64,000 nt of DNA from CAVTWH01 sp963738365 (GCA_963738365.1 CAVTWH010000006.1:310001-374000), one strand, 5' to 3'; numbered from the stretch's first letter, positions 8,950 to 19,121 are shown. The notes: a model not told the origin generated them from the sequence alone. A program made the numbers and translations.

Positions 8950-9546
8950 CTAGGTCCAGGCGCAGATCACCCGGAAGTCGTCGAGATACGCCTGACCACC
9001 ACCGTAGGGGTGGCCCGGGTAGCTGAGGTTCGAGACACGGAAGTAGACGTCCAGTGTGTACGGCGTCCAGAACGGCGAGCTGATCTGTTGCCAGCCGCTG
9101 TTGGCGACGGTCCGGGTGCCGAGGGCGATGTACGTCCAGTCCGTCGGGTTGATGACCTCGACGTTCACCTCGAGGTCATCGGTGGGAGAAAAAGGTAGCG
9201 GCTCGATCCAGATCGAAGCCCTGCATCTGGTGCCCGGGCCCGGCACGGCCGGCAGCTGAACCGACCGCCCCAGGCTCGACCAGGAATCGAGCCTCGTCCA
9301 ATTCAAATACCCGATGTGCGAGGGGGAGTGCGCATCCGGGGCGGGCACGACCATGTTGTACAGGCCATCCTGCGCCTGCCACACCTGGCCGGCGTCCGGC
9401 GCCTCGAAGTTGTCGGACAGTCCGCCGTTCGCCGCGTGCGCGGGCACACCGGTGGCGACGACGAGCGCCAGTGACGCGCCGACGCTGGCGGCGAACCGAC
9501 GCCACCAGCGCGGTGAAGTTGTGCCGAGCGCATGGAACACCGACAT
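8950..9546 (-). CDS. Secreted protein, carbohydrate-binding-module-like beta-sandwich
   Basis: 198 residues. Sec signal peptide with twin Arg (WWRRF), hydrophobic core and AHA cleavage site near residue 38. The mature part is rich in aromatic residues and beta-strand pattern (GYLNWTRLDSWSSLG, DLEVNVEVINPTDWTYIALG) and ends with YLDDFRVICAWT, a pattern seen in jelly-roll carbohydrate-binding modules. Exact family not recognised. The start at 9546 follows AAGGGAGT. Stands alone, opposite the sugar transporter operon. Confidence 0.75.
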   Translation of the reverse strand: MSVFHALGTTSPRWWRRFAASVGASLALVVATGVPAHAANGGLSDNFEAPDAGQVWQAQDGLYNMVVPAPDAHSPSHIGYLNWTRLDSWSSLGRSVQLPAVPGPGTRCRASIWIEPLPFSPTDDLEVNVEVINPTDWTYIALGTRTVANSGWQQISSPFWTPYTLDVYFRVSNLSYPGHPYGGGQAYLDDFRVICAWT

Positions 9547-9780
9547 GCTGACTCCCTTGTTGTGCCTCACGACGATCTGTTGGCTCCCGGCCGACCACGG
9601 CGGTCCAGCTGTGGAGGGCGATGCGACCACAATGGACAGCGCAGTGCGCGGACCGTATCGCGCGCAGGTGACCCGGGGAAGTGTCAAATGACCCCTGTCG
9701 ATGGACCTAAGGCGTTTCTCGGTTGGCCACTGTGCCGGGGCGGCGGCAACAGAGCAGGGCGCAGACATGCCCTGAGGTGC

Positions 9781-10977
9781 TCAGCGGGCCGGCTGGATGG
9801 TGCCGGTGACAGCACCGAAGCCGATCCGGGTACCGCCCGCCCCCGGCGCGCTGCCCCGGATGGTCACCGTGTCACCGTCGGCGAGGAAGTCGCGCCGCTG
9901 GCCGTCGGCGAGCTCCAGCGGGCGGGTACCGTCCCAGGTCAGCTCGATCAGCGACCCCCACTCGTCGGGTTCGGTGCCGGAGACGGTGCCGCTGGCGAAC
10001 AGGTCCCCGGTGCGCAGCGACGCGCCGTTGCCCGTCAGGTGGGCCAGCTGCTGGGCGGCCGTCCAGTAGAGCGCGCGCGCCGGCGGCCGGGACAGCGGGG
10101 TGCCGTTGCACTCCACCGTCAGCGTCACGTCCAGTCCCCAGCGCTGCCGGCCGCGCAGGTAGGGCAGCGGCGGCGGATCCTGTGGCGGCCCGGGTACCCT
10201 GGCCGCGGCCAGCGCCGGCAGCGGTATTACCCAGGGGGAGATCGAGGTGGCGAACGACTTGCCCAGGAACGGGCCGAGCGGCACCGTTTCGAAGCGCTGG
10301 ATGTCCCGGGCGCTCCAGTCGTTGACCAGCACCGCGCCCAGCACGTGCCGGGCGAAGGCATCCGCCGGCACCGGTTGGCCGAGGGGCGAACCGAGGCCCA
10401 CCACGAAACCCAGCTCCGCCTCGATGTCCAGCTTCGCGGTGGGCCCGAAGTCGTCCGGCCCGCGCTGGCCGCTGGGGCGCACGATGGGCGTACCGGAGAC
10501 GACCACCGTGCCGGCCCGGCCGTGGTAGCCGACCGGCAGCCGCTTCCAGTTGGGCTGCAACGGCGGCTGGCCGGGGCGGAACATCCGGCCCAGGTTGATG
10601 GCGTGCGCCTCGGCGGCGTAGAAGTCGACGAAGTCGGCCACCTGGAAGGGCAGCAGCAGCTGGACGTCGCCGGCCGGGCGCAGCAGCGGGGCGACGGCCG
10701 GGCGGTACGCCGGGTCGGTCAGCGCCTTGGTGAGCCGGGCGCGCAGCCCGGTCCAGGCGGTGCGGCCGAGTGCGGCGAAGGCGTTCAGCGCCGGCTGGGC
10801 CAGCTCGGCCGCGTACGGGGTGGCCAGCCGGGACACGTCCAGCACGTACCCGCCGATGGCGACGCCGACCCGGGGCGGGCCGGAGCCGTCGGTGAAGACG
10901 CCGTAGGGCAGGTTGGTGACCGGGAAGTCGCTCTCCGGCGCGATATCCACCCAAGCGCGCCCCGGCGGGGCGGTCAC
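9781..10977 (-). CDS. fahA: Fumarylacetoacetase
   Basis: Last enzyme of tyrosine/homogentisate catabolism: fumarylacetoacetate to fumarate plus acetoacetate. 398 residues. Metal ligands are recognisable: Asp in DFYAAEAHAINLG with the catalytic His, two Glu in KLDIEAELGFVVG, and Asp in VLVNDWSARDIQ. N-terminal SH3-like domain precedes the FAH fold. It overlaps the 3' end of hmgA by 4 bases and is the third gene of the hpd-hmgA-fahA operon. Confidence 0.95.
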   Translation of the reverse strand: MTAPPGRAWVDIAPESDFPVTNLPYGVFTDGSGPPRVGVAIGGYVLDVSRLATPYAAELAQPALNAFAALGRTAWTGLRARLTKALTDPAYRPAVAPLLRPAGDVQLLLPFQVADFVDFYAAEAHAINLGRMFRPGQPPLQPNWKRLPVGYHGRAGTVVVSGTPIVRPSGQRGPDDFGPTAKLDIEAELGFVVGLGSPLGQPVPADAFARHVLGAVLVNDWSARDIQRFETVPLGPFLGKSFATSISPWVIPLPALAAARVPGPPQDPPPLPYLRGRQRWGLDVTLTVECNGTPLSRPPARALYWTAAQQLAHLTGNGASLRTGDLFASGTVSGTEPDEWGSLIELTWDGTRPLELADGQRRDFLADGDTVTIRGSAPGAGGTRIGFGAVTGTIQPAR

Positions 10978-12167
10978 CGCTGCCGGCCCGCCCAGGTCCA
11001 GGCGTACCCCGGGTCCTCGCAGGCCAGTCCCGCCTCGCCCAGCTCCAGCGGGCGGAACGTGTCCACCATGACGGCCAGCTCGTCGAAGCGCTCGGCGCCG
11101 ATGCTGGCCTCGGCGGCGCCCGGCTGCGGCCCGTGCGCGTACCCGCCCGGGTGCAGGGACACCGAGCCGAGCCCGATGCCGGAGCCCTTGCGCGCCTCGT
11201 AGTCCCCGGCGACGTAGAACATCACCTCGTCAGAGTCCACATTGGAGTGGTAGTACGGCACCGGGACGGCCAGCGGGTGGTAGTCCACCTTGCGTGGGAC
11301 GAAGTTGCACACCACGAAGTTGACGCCCTCGAAGACCTGGTGCACCGGTGGCGGCTGGTGCAGCCGCCCGGTGATCGGCTCGAAGTCGGCCACGTTGAAC
11401 GCGTACGGATACAGGCAGCCGTCCCAGCCGACCACGTCCAGCGGATGGGTGGCGTAGGTGAGCACCGAGCCGACCGGCCCGGTCGGGCCCCGGTGCCGGA
11501 CATACACCGGCACGTCCTCGCCGTCGAGCAGCAGCGGCTCGGCGGGGGTGCGCAGGTCGCGCTCGCAGTAGGGGGAGTGCTCCAGGAACTGGCCGTAGCG
11601 GGACAGGTAGCGCTTCGGCGGGGCGATGTGGCTGTTCGCTTCGATGGCGTAGCAGCGCAGCGGCTCGTCACCGGCCGGCAGCCAGCGGTGCGTGGTGGCG
11701 CGCGGGATGAGCACATAGTCGCCCGCCCCGACGTCCAGCGCACCGAAGACCGTCTCCACGGTCGCCGCGCCGGCCTCCACGAAGACGCACTCGTCGCCCA
11801 GTCCGTTGCGGTAGAACGGCGAGGCGGCACCACTGACCACATAGGACAGTCGGACGTCGGCGTTGCCCAGCACCAGGCGGCGCCCGGTGACCGGGTCGAC
11901 CGACTTCCAGTCCAGGCCGGTGAACAGGTCGTGCAGCTTCAGGTGTCGCGGGCGTAGCGGGTGGTTGGCGGTGGTCTGCTGACCCTCCAGCGGCCAGGCC
12001 TCGCTGGCCACGATGGCCGACGGGATGCCCCGGTGGTAGAGCAGCGACGAGTCGCAGGTGAAGCCCTCCTCGCCCATCAGCTCCTCGGCGTGCAGCCGCC
12101 CGTCCGGCTGCCGGAACGCCGTGTGCCGCTTCGGCGGTACCTCACCGACCCGTTGGTAGTGCGCCAT
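10974..12167 (-). CDS. hmgA: Homogentisate 1,2-dioxygenase
   Basis: Fe(II) ring-cleaving dioxygenase making maleylacetoacetate from homogentisate. 397 residues, slightly short of the 430-450 of proteobacterial enzymes. The cupin iron site is visible: YHSNVDSDEVMFY supplies His and Glu, and LHPGGYAHGP supplies the distal His. Sits 18 bases downstream of hpd and overlaps fahA; cytosolic. No maleylacetoacetate isomerase is seen in the window. Confidence 0.93.
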   Translation of the reverse strand: MAHYQRVGEVPPKRHTAFRQPDGRLHAEELMGEEGFTCDSSLLYHRGIPSAIVASEAWPLEGQQTTANHPLRPRHLKLHDLFTGLDWKSVDPVTGRRLVLGNADVRLSYVVSGAASPFYRNGLGDECVFVEAGAATVETVFGALDVGAGDYVLIPRATTHRWLPAGDEPLRCYAIEANSHIAPPKRYLSRYGQFLEHSPYCERDLRTPAEPLLLDGEDVPVYVRHRGPTGPVGSVLTYATHPLDVVGWDGCLYPYAFNVADFEPITGRLHQPPPVHQVFEGVNFVVCNFVPRKVDYHPLAVPVPYYHSNVDSDEVMFYVAGDYEARKGSGIGLGSVSLHPGGYAHGPQPGAAEASIGAERFDELAVMVDTFRPLELGEAGLACEDPGYAWTWAGRQR

Positions 12168-12185
12168 CGGCTGCCTCCTCCGCCG

Positions 12186-13367
12186 TCACAGGTTGCCGCG
12201 GCTGGCCTGCTCGCGCTCGATCGCCTCGAAGAGCGCCTTGAAGTTGCCCTTGCCGAAGCCGAGCGAGCCGTGCCGTTCGATGATCTCGAAGAACACGGTG
12301 GGCCGGTCCTGCACCGGCTTGGTGAAGATCTGCAACAGGTAGCCGTCCTCGTCGCGGTCGGCGAGGATCTTCAGCTCGCGCAGCGTGTCCAGCGGTACCC
12401 GGGTGTCCCCGACCCACTGCCCCAGTGTGTCGTAGTAGGCGTCCGGGGTGTCCAGGAACTCCACACCCAGCTCGCGCATGGCGCGGACCGAGCCGACGAT
12501 GTCGCCGGTGGCCAGCGCGATGTGCTGCACCCCGGCGCCGCCGTAGAACTCCAGGTACTCGTCGATCTGCGACTTGCGCCGGGACACCGCCGGCTCGTTG
12601 AGCGGGAACTTGACCCGGTGGTTGCCGCTGGCCACCACCTTGCTCATCAGCGCCGAGTACTCGGTGGCGATGTCGTCGCCGACGAACTCGGCCAGGTTGG
12701 TGAAGCCCATGACGGAGTTGTAGAAGGCCACCCACTCGTCCATCCGGCCCAGTTCGACGTTGCCGACGCAGTGGTCGACCGCCTGGAAGTAGCGCTTCGG
12801 GTGGCCGGCCGGCTTGGCGGTCCACAGCGGGGCGCGGCTGACGAAGCCGGGCAGGAACGGCCCCCGATAGCCGGAGCGGTCCACCAGGGTGTGCCGGGTC
12901 TGCCCGTAGGTGGCCACCGCGGCCACCCGGACGGTGCCGTGGCCGTCGGTCTCCTCGTGCGGCGCTTCCAGGCCGCGCGCGCCGTGCGCGAGCGCGTAGG
13001 CGTACCCGGCGTCCACGTCGGGGACTTCCAGGGCCAGGTCGGTGACGCCGTCGCCGTGGGCGGCCACGCTGGCGCCGACCGGGGTGCCGGCGCGGACCTC
13101 GCCGGTGAGCACGAAGCGTGCCTTGCCGGAGGTCAGCACGTACTCGGCGTGGTCGCGGAAGCCCTGCTCGGGGCCCCGGTAGGCGACGCAGGTCATGCCG
13201 AAGGCGGTGGAGTAGAAGTGGGCGGCCTGCTTGGCGTTGCCGACGGCGAACCGGACGTGGTCCAGCGCGATCACCGGGAACGGGTCGTGGCTCAGGTCGT
13301 GCGGGACCGCGCCGACCAGGGCGTCCAACCGGCCGTCGAGGTCGTCGCGGGTGAGGGCGTCGGTCAT
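12186..13367 (-). CDS. hpd: 4-hydroxyphenylpyruvate dioxygenase
   Basis: Converts 4-hydroxyphenylpyruvate to homogentisate. 393 residues with two vicinal-oxygen-chelate halves. Fe ligands: His in VDHCVGNVE, His in GVQHIALATGD, Glu in VFFEIIER. The N-terminal half begins LDHVRFAVGNAKQAAHFY. First gene of the catabolic operon, divergent from an Lrp/AsnC regulator 80 bases away, which probably controls it in response to an aromatic amino acid. Confidence 0.95.
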   Translation of the reverse strand: MTDALTRDDLDGRLDALVGAVPHDLSHDPFPVIALDHVRFAVGNAKQAAHFYSTAFGMTCVAYRGPEQGFRDHAEYVLTSGKARFVLTGEVRAGTPVGASVAAHGDGVTDLALEVPDVDAGYAYALAHGARGLEAPHEETDGHGTVRVAAVATYGQTRHTLVDRSGYRGPFLPGFVSRAPLWTAKPAGHPKRYFQAVDHCVGNVELGRMDEWVAFYNSVMGFTNLAEFVGDDIATEYSALMSKVVASGNHRVKFPLNEPAVSRRKSQIDEYLEFYGGAGVQHIALATGDIVGSVRAMRELGVEFLDTPDAYYDTLGQWVGDTRVPLDTLRELKILADRDEDGYLLQIFTKPVQDRPTVFFEIIERHGSLGFGKGNFKALFEAIEREQASRGNL

Positions 13368-13395
13368 CGCCCCAGTAGAGGGCCAGCCGGCCGAT

Positions 13396-13429
13396 CTGAC
13401 AAGCTGAAGCTGGCCAAGTTGACAATCTG
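13396..13429. promoter_or_regulatory. Paired direct repeats in the hpd/Lrp divergent promoter region
   Basis: CTGACAAGCTG (13396-13406) and TTGACAATCTG (13419-13429) agree at 9 of 11 positions and are offset by 23 bases, about two helical turns, in the 80-base gap between hpd and the Lrp-type gene. The second copy contains TTGACA, which could also be a -35 box for the regulator. A binding site for the regulator is a reasonable inference. Confidence 0.45.
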
Positions 13430-13447
13430 CCTAGCAGGGAGCTGCAC

Positions 13448-13968
13448 ATGGCCAGTTCGGATCAGCAGGACGCCCGGCTCGACGCGCTCGACGTGGCGCT
13501 GCTGCGGCTGGCCCGGGAGCACCCCCGGGTCGGCATCCTGGAGCTGTCCCGGCTGGCCGGCGTCGCCCGGGCCACCGTGCAGGGGCGGCTGGCCCGGATG
13601 GAGGCCGCCGGCGTCATCACCGGCTACGGGCCGGAGATCGACCTGGACGCGGCCGGCTACACGATGCAGGCGTTCGTGACGCTGGAGATCGCCCAGGGGC
13701 GGCTGGACGAGGTGGCCGGCCACCTGGCCGCCATCCCGGGCGTGATGGAGGCCTACGCCACCACCGGCAGCCAGGACGTGCTGTGCCGGGTGGCGGCCAT
13801 CCCACCAGGCGCTGCAGGAGGTGCTGCTGGCCATCGGCGCGCGCCGACTGGTCCGCGCTCACCAGCGCGATCCTGCTCTCGGTGGTGGTACCCCCGAGGG
13901 TGTTGCCGTTGCTCACCGCGGCCGAACGCGCGGCACCCAGCCGGGCACCCGCCTACCGGCGCAGCTGA
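13448..13968 (+). pseudogene. Lrp/AsnC family regulator, frame broken twice
   Basis: N-terminal winged-helix (LDVALLRLAREHPRVGILELSRLAGVARATVQGRL) followed by the RAM ligand-binding domain (MQAFVTLEIAQGRLDEVAGHL, PGVMEAYATTGSQDVLCRV). The frame is lost near 13798 and again near 13857; dropping one base at each restores a normal C-terminus (HQALQEVLLAIGA, then TSAILLSVVVPPRVLPLL) ending at 13968. Both are single-base insertions, the same kind as elsewhere in this window, so the gene is probably intact in the organism. It likely controls the divergent tyrosine operon. Confidence 0.85.
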
Positions 13969-13976
13969 GCGATGGC

Positions 13977-14303
13977 TCAGCGGGCGGCGGCCGCGGTCGA
14001 CGCGCAGCTGGCGTGCGGCTGCTGGGCGACCGGGCAGGGGCTCGGCGACGGCTGCCCCGGCTTCTGGTCCCCGGTGGTGATGGCCAGCCCCACGGTGCCG
14101 GTGACGACCAGGTAGACCAGCAGCACGAAGAGTCCGGCGGCGGCGAGCTTGAGCGAGGTCCAGCGGGCCTTCTGCAGCCCCTGCGCTTTACCCCGGGCCA
14201 CTTTGTGATCGGACCACGTCAATGAATTTTGGCGCCATCGGGCGCCGGCACGGAATGCGACGATCACACCCACCACGATCATCGCGGCGACAATCCCCCT
14301 CAT
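13977..14303 (-). CDS. Small membrane protein, two helices
   Basis: 108 residues. One hydrophobic helix at the N-terminus (residues 2-20), a basic loop with KVARGKAQGLQKARW, a second helix (LKLAAAGLFVLLVYLVV) and a Pro/Ser extracytoplasmic tail holding two Cys. No family recognised. Convergent with the Lrp gene; start ATG at 14303 lacks an obvious ribosome site. Confidence 0.6.
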   Translation of the reverse strand: MRGIVAAMIVVGVIVAFRAGARWRQNSLTWSDHKVARGKAQGLQKARWTSLKLAAAGLFVLLVYLVVTGTVGLAITTGDQKPGQPSPSPCPVAQQPHASCASTAAAAR

Positions 14304-14389
14304 GGGCGAACCGTACTCTTATCGGATTGTTTTCGGCATAGGAAATACCGGTCGGAGTTAACCGGCCGGAAATGTGACTGCGGTGCAGG

Positions 14390-14764
14390 TCAGCGGCCGC
14401 GGAAACCCTCGCGGAAGCGGCGGAAGAAACCGCCCTCCATGGGCAGCGCCGGGGCCGGCGGCGGCGCGCTGGAGCGCTGCCGGGCCACCGGATGGTCATA
14501 GTCGGTCCGCACGATCGCGTCGATGACCTGCTCCTCGCCGAAATCCTCGGAGCCCTCGATCTTGGGCACGAATCCCACCAGGACGCCGTCGCGCATGACC
14601 TGCGCCTCCAGACCGGCCGTCCCGTCGGTGTCCCAGATCGCCTGCCGGCCGTCCGGCAGCATGATGCGGATGCCGAACTGGGACACCCCGGCGCGCTCCA
14701 CATGCGCCGGTACGCCCCGGTCCCGCAGCCGGTCGACCACCCGTCGTGCTTCGTTCTCCTGCAT
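14390..14764 (-). CDS. Hypothetical protein (124 aa)
   Basis: Not recognised. Predicted alpha/beta domain (MQENEARRVVDRLRDRGVPAHVERAG, then short beta strands FGIRIMLPDG and QVMRDGVLVGFVPK), followed by a disordered, Pro/Ala linker and a basic tail FRRFREGFRGR. No signal or membrane segment. Lies 51 bases from the glycosyltransferase gene. Confidence 0.6.
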   Translation of the reverse strand: MQENEARRVVDRLRDRGVPAHVERAGVSQFGIRIMLPDGRQAIWDTDGTAGLEAQVMRDGVLVGFVPKIEGSEDFGEEQVIDAIVRTDYDHPVARQRSSAPPPAPALPMEGGFFRRFREGFRGR

Positions 14765-14815
14765 CGCCCCAAAGATAGCCGGGGTTGCTGGGCGTTCGCT
14801 GGACGCGCGCCGCGA

Positions 14816-16090
14816 CTATCCGCGCCGTCGTAGCCGGCCGCGCAGGTACGCGGCCGGGCCGCGGAGCATCCCACGCCGCCCGGCCGAGCGCAGCCGCGCC
14901 GGGAAGTCGGCCGACACGCCGGCCAGCCGCGGCCCGTCCGCCGCCCGCAGGTCACGCAGCGCCGTGGGCAGCAGGCGCAGCAGGGGTACGAGCAGCCCCG
15001 GGCGCCGCAGCAGCAGGCTGGTGTAGCCCGCCGTCAGCCCGAGGCCGTAGCCGTAGAGCTGGCGCTCCAGCTCGTCCACCCCGGCCCGGTGCCGGTGCCA
15101 GGTCAGTGCCCCCGGGTGGTACGCGATCGTCCCGCCGGCCAGCAGCAGCCGGGCGAACGCCACGGTGTCCTCGCCGCCCAGCGCCGGGCTGCCGGCGCCG
15201 AGCGCCGGATCGAAGCCGCCCAGCCGCTGCGCCACGCCCGGCCGCCAGGCCATGTTGGCCCCGGCACCGAACGGCGGCAGCGGATAGAGCGGGTGCTGCC
15301 GGTACGGCGGCGTGAACAGTGCCGGGGCCAGTCCGCGCCCCTTGCTGTGCCCGCCGTACTCCTCGAACCAGTGCTGCGCCGGGGTGGTCAGCTCGGCCGG
15401 CAGCACCGGCCCGGTCACCACGTCCGCCGCCGGGTGCTCGACCAGCGCCCGGGCCAGCTCGGCCAGCCAGTACCGGTCGGCCACCTCGTCGTCGTCCAGC
15501 CAGGCCAGCAGGTCCTGCGGTGCGGCGCGCAGGGCCGCGTTGCGGGCCCGGGACAGGCCGGGGCGCGGCTCGCAGAGGTACTCGACGCCGGGGAGGGCGG
15601 CCACCAGGCGCCGGGTGGCGTCACCGTCCGGGGCGTTGTCCACCACCAGCAGCCGCAGCCGGGGGTAGCCCTGCGCCAGCACGCTGTCCAGGCAGCGGCG
15701 CAGGCCGGCCGGCCGGTTGCGGGTACAGACCACGACGGTGATCGCCGGGGCGTCGGCCAGGGCGCGCTCCCGCCCCGCCAGGTACGGGTCCGGCCGCAGC
15801 CGGGCGGCGGCCAGCCGCTGCCACGGCGCCTCGCCGAAGGCGGCCCGGGCGGCCGAAGCCAGCTCCTCCGGCGCCAGCCCACCGGCCGGTACCGGCAGCC
15901 GCAGCACCCCAAGCGGTTCGGTGCAGACGCGCACCAGCACCCAGGCCGCGTCCACCGGCGCGCCCTGCGCCGTGTGGTCGGCCAGCCGGGGCAGCTCCCC
16001 GCCCAGCTCCACGTCCGCGACCACGGTCACCCCCGCAGCCTGCCCGACCCCGGCCCCCGCCCGCCCAGCGGGTCCGGGGTCAGCCGTCAC
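14816..16090 (-). CDS. Family 2 glycosyltransferase
   Basis: 424 residues. GT-A fold begins near residue 113 with ITVVVCTRNRPAGLRRCLDSVLAQ; nucleotide/metal region LLAWLDDDEVADRYWL contains the DxD-like acidic cluster; acceptor-side GGEDTVAFARLLLAGG is typical of GT2 enzymes. Residues 1-110 are an extra N-terminal region of unknown role. No transmembrane helix evident, so probably a peripheral enzyme making cell-surface glycan or modifying a natural product; the neighbours do not help. Confidence 0.85.
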   Translation of the reverse strand: MTADPGPAGRAGAGVGQAAGVTVVADVELGGELPRLADHTAQGAPVDAAWVLVRVCTEPLGVLRLPVPAGGLAPEELASAARAAFGEAPWQRLAAARLRPDPYLAGRERALADAPAITVVVCTRNRPAGLRRCLDSVLAQGYPRLRLLVVDNAPDGDATRRLVAALPGVEYLCEPRPGLSRARNAALRAAPQDLLAWLDDDEVADRYWLAELARALVEHPAADVVTGPVLPAELTTPAQHWFEEYGGHSKGRGLAPALFTPPYRQHPLYPLPPFGAGANMAWRPGVAQRLGGFDPALGAGSPALGGEDTVAFARLLLAGGTIAYHPGALTWHRHRAGVDELERQLYGYGLGLTAGYTSLLLRRPGLLVPLLRLLPTALRDLRAADGPRLAGVSADFPARLRSAGRRGMLRGPAAYLRGRLRRRG

Positions 16091-16208
16091 GGCGGCCCGT
16101 CCGCTGGCCGGTGCTCCGCCGGACGCTGTCCAGTGGCCGAACGGCCGGCGTCAGTGCCCCGGCAAGCCGGTGCTGCGCCGTCGGCGCGGGTGCGGCACAG
16201 TGTGGCGG

Positions 16209-16916
16209 GTGACGCTGAAACCGGTGCCGTACGCCACCGTCGCGCTGTTCGTCCTGACCGCCGTACCCGGACTGGCCGCGCTGGCCAGCGGGGACCCCCG
16301 GCACGGCTACTGGCGGGATCCGGCGGCCATCCGCGACGGGCAGTGGTGGCGGCTGGGTACCTCGCTGGTGTTCCAGGACGGCGGGCTCGCCGGTACGGTC
16401 TTCAACCTGGCCACCCTGGCGCTGCTGGGGCTGGTGGCGGAGCGCAGTCTGGGCGCCTGGCGCACGCTGGCGTGCTACGCCGCCGGGGCGGTCGCCGGCC
16501 AGAGCGCCGCCATGCTCACGCACAGCGTCGGCGCCGGCAACTCCATCGCCGTCTGCGGGCTGGCCGGCGGCCTGCTGGCCAGCTACGCCCGGGGCGGCGT
16601 GGACCGGCTGCCGGCCGCCGTGTGCGCCGGCTACTGCCTGACGATGCTCAGTACCGCCGCCTCCGGCGCGCTGGCCGGCGTCCTGGCCGCGGTCGGGGCC
16701 GGGGTCGGGATCCAGCTGGTCCAGCGCCGGGCGGCGCTGCCGGCCCGGCTGTTCCCGGGCGTCGCGCTGGCCGCCGCCGTACTGCTCGCCGCGCTGGGCA
16801 ACAAGCACGGCTTCGGCATGCTCGGCGGCGCCCTGGCCGGTGCGCTGCTACCGCGCCGGACTGCGCCGACGGTTGAGGTCGGCCGGTCAGCCGTGCGTGG
16901 TGAGCAGGGCGCGTAG
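16209..16916 (+). CDS. Rhomboid-like membrane protein with Cys at the nucleophile position
   Basis: 235 residues, six hydrophobic segments, with the rhomboid lead-in WWRLGTSLVF and FNLATLALLGLVAERSLG. The GxSG nucleophile motif reads IAVCGLAGGLL, so the serine is Cys116, and the TM2 His of HxxxN is absent though the Asn remains. A TM6-like NKHGFGMLGGALAG keeps a His that may not be in the catalytic place. Likely an inactive rhomboid-like fold. GTG 16209 was chosen; GTG 16200 is equally possible. The 3' end overlaps ureD tail to tail by 30 bases. Confidence 0.65.
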   Translation: MTLKPVPYATVALFVLTAVPGLAALASGDPRHGYWRDPAAIRDGQWWRLGTSLVFQDGGLAGTVFNLATLALLGLVAERSLGAWRTLACYAAGAVAGQSAAMLTHSVGAGNSIAVCGLAGGLLASYARGGVDRLPAAVCAGYCLTMLSTAASGALAGVLAAVGAGVGIQLVQRRAALPARLFPGVALAAAVLLAALGNKHGFGMLGGALAGALLPRRTAPTVEVGRSAVRGEQGA

Positions 16917-17603
16917 CCGGCTGGCGTCGTCGGCGACGGCCGTCACCAGGCAGCCGGGGCCGGCCAGCGGTACCCGGGCGGCGGTACCGCCCAGCGGCGC
17001 GGCGGCCGGGCAGCCCGGCCCGACGTGCAGCAGCGACCCGGTGGCCCGGGCGCCGCCGAGCACCGCGGCGCCGGCCCAGCCGGGCGCGTTCGGACCCACC
17101 GCCAGTGACTGGCGCAGCAGCGCCACCCCGGCGTAGGTGACGTGCGTGCTCACCGTGGCGTCGCCCGGCGACTCGGCGTGCCGGCCGCAGACCAGCTCCT
17201 CCCGCCACAGCAGTCGGGCGTCCTCGTCCAGCTCCACAGTGGACAGTGCCTGGTGGGCGCAGCCGGCCGCGGCGACCAGCTGCTCCGGCAGGTACTCCAG
17301 GCTGGCCCCGGCGCCCACCCGCACGTCCAGCACGGTGCGCGACGGCGCCCCGGCGCGCCCCGGCAGCGCGATGCTGGCCGCCACGGTGCGCAGGGTCAGC
17401 GCCGCGCCGGGGCGTACCTCCACCGACAGGTGCAGCTCGTCCCCGCCCAGCGGGCCGGCCGCGCCGCCGACCAGGTGCACCGTGCGGCGCCCGTACCCGC
17501 CGATGGTCTGGCGCAGCAGCAGCGGCGACTCGCCGCGCAGCGTGGCCAGCCGGGTGCCGCCGCGGCCGTCCGGCTCGGCGACCACCCGGGCGCTGGCCCG
17601 CAT
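16887..17603 (-). CDS. ureD: Urease accessory protein UreD
   Basis: Scaffold for nickel insertion into urease with UreF and UreG. 238 residues; recognisable UreD features include the N-terminal LLRQTIGGYGRRTVHLVGG and YLPEQLVAAAGCAHQALSTVEL (usual EPVIPFAGS-type region replaced by a divergent sequence). Start ATG 17603 overlaps the ureG stop, marking translational coupling at the end of the ureABCFGD operon. Confidence 0.88.
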   Translation of the reverse strand: MRASARVVAEPDGRGGTRLATLRGESPLLLRQTIGGYGRRTVHLVGGAAGPLGGDELHLSVEVRPGAALTLRTVAASIALPGRAGAPSRTVLDVRVGAGASLEYLPEQLVAAAGCAHQALSTVELDEDARLLWREELVCGRHAESPGDATVSTHVTYAGVALLRQSLAVGPNAPGWAGAAVLGGARATGSLLHVGPGCPAAAPLGGTAARVPLAGPGCLVTAVADDASRLRALLTTHG

Positions 17604-18317
17604 CAGACGGCGACCGGGGCCAGCTGCGCCAGGACCCACTCGGCCACCGGTGTGGCGCTGCGGTCCCGGGCGATGGACAGGAAGATGGTCGGCGCGTCTC
17701 CGCGCCGCGCCCGGGCGTCCCGGTCCATCACCGACAGGTCGGCGCCGACCAGTTCGGCCAGGTCGGTCTTGTTGATCACCAGCAGGTCGGCCGAGGTGAC
17801 GCCGGGGCCGCCCTTGCGCGGCACCTTGTCGCCGCCGGCCACGTCGACCACGAAGATCTGCCGGTCCACCAGGCCCCGGCTGAACGTGGCGGTCAGGTTG
17901 TCCCCGCCGCTCTCCACGATCACCAGGTCCAGCGGGCCGAGGCTGGTCTCCAGCTCCTCCACCGCGTCCAGGTTGGCGGAGATGTCGTCCCGGATCGCGG
18001 TGTGCGGGCAGCAGCCGGTCTCCACGGCGCGGATGCGCGCCGGGTCGAGCACCCCGGCCCGCTTGAGGAAGTCGGCGTCCTCGGTGGTGTAGATGTCGTT
18101 GGTCACCACGCCCAGCCGCAGCCGGTCGCCCAGTGCCCGGCACAGCGCCGCCACCAGCGCGGTCTTGCCGGAGCCGACCGGGCCGCCGATGCCCAGCCGC
18201 AGCGCGCGGGTGGCGGCGGCGGGCAGCGCCGGATGCGGGTCGACACCGGGCTCCGGATGGGTGTGCGGGACGGACTCGTCGTGCAGGTCGCCCCGAGGAA
18301 TCTCGGGGACCGTGGCG

Positions 18318-18328
<11 letters not shown>
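17603..18328 (-). CDS. ureG: Urease accessory GTPase UreG
   Basis: SIMIBI-class GTPase that drives nickel delivery. 241 residues. P-loop GGPVGSGKT, nickel-binding Cys-Pro-His in TGCCPHTAIRDDIS, switch ESGGDNLTATFS and guanine-specificity NKTD are all present. An N-terminal extension of about 40 residues has several His and Asp (HDESVPHTHPEPGVDPH), possibly a metal store. Overlaps ureF by 11 bases and ureD by 3. Confidence 0.96.
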
Positions 18329-19119
<791 letters not shown>

Positions 19120-19121
19120 CT

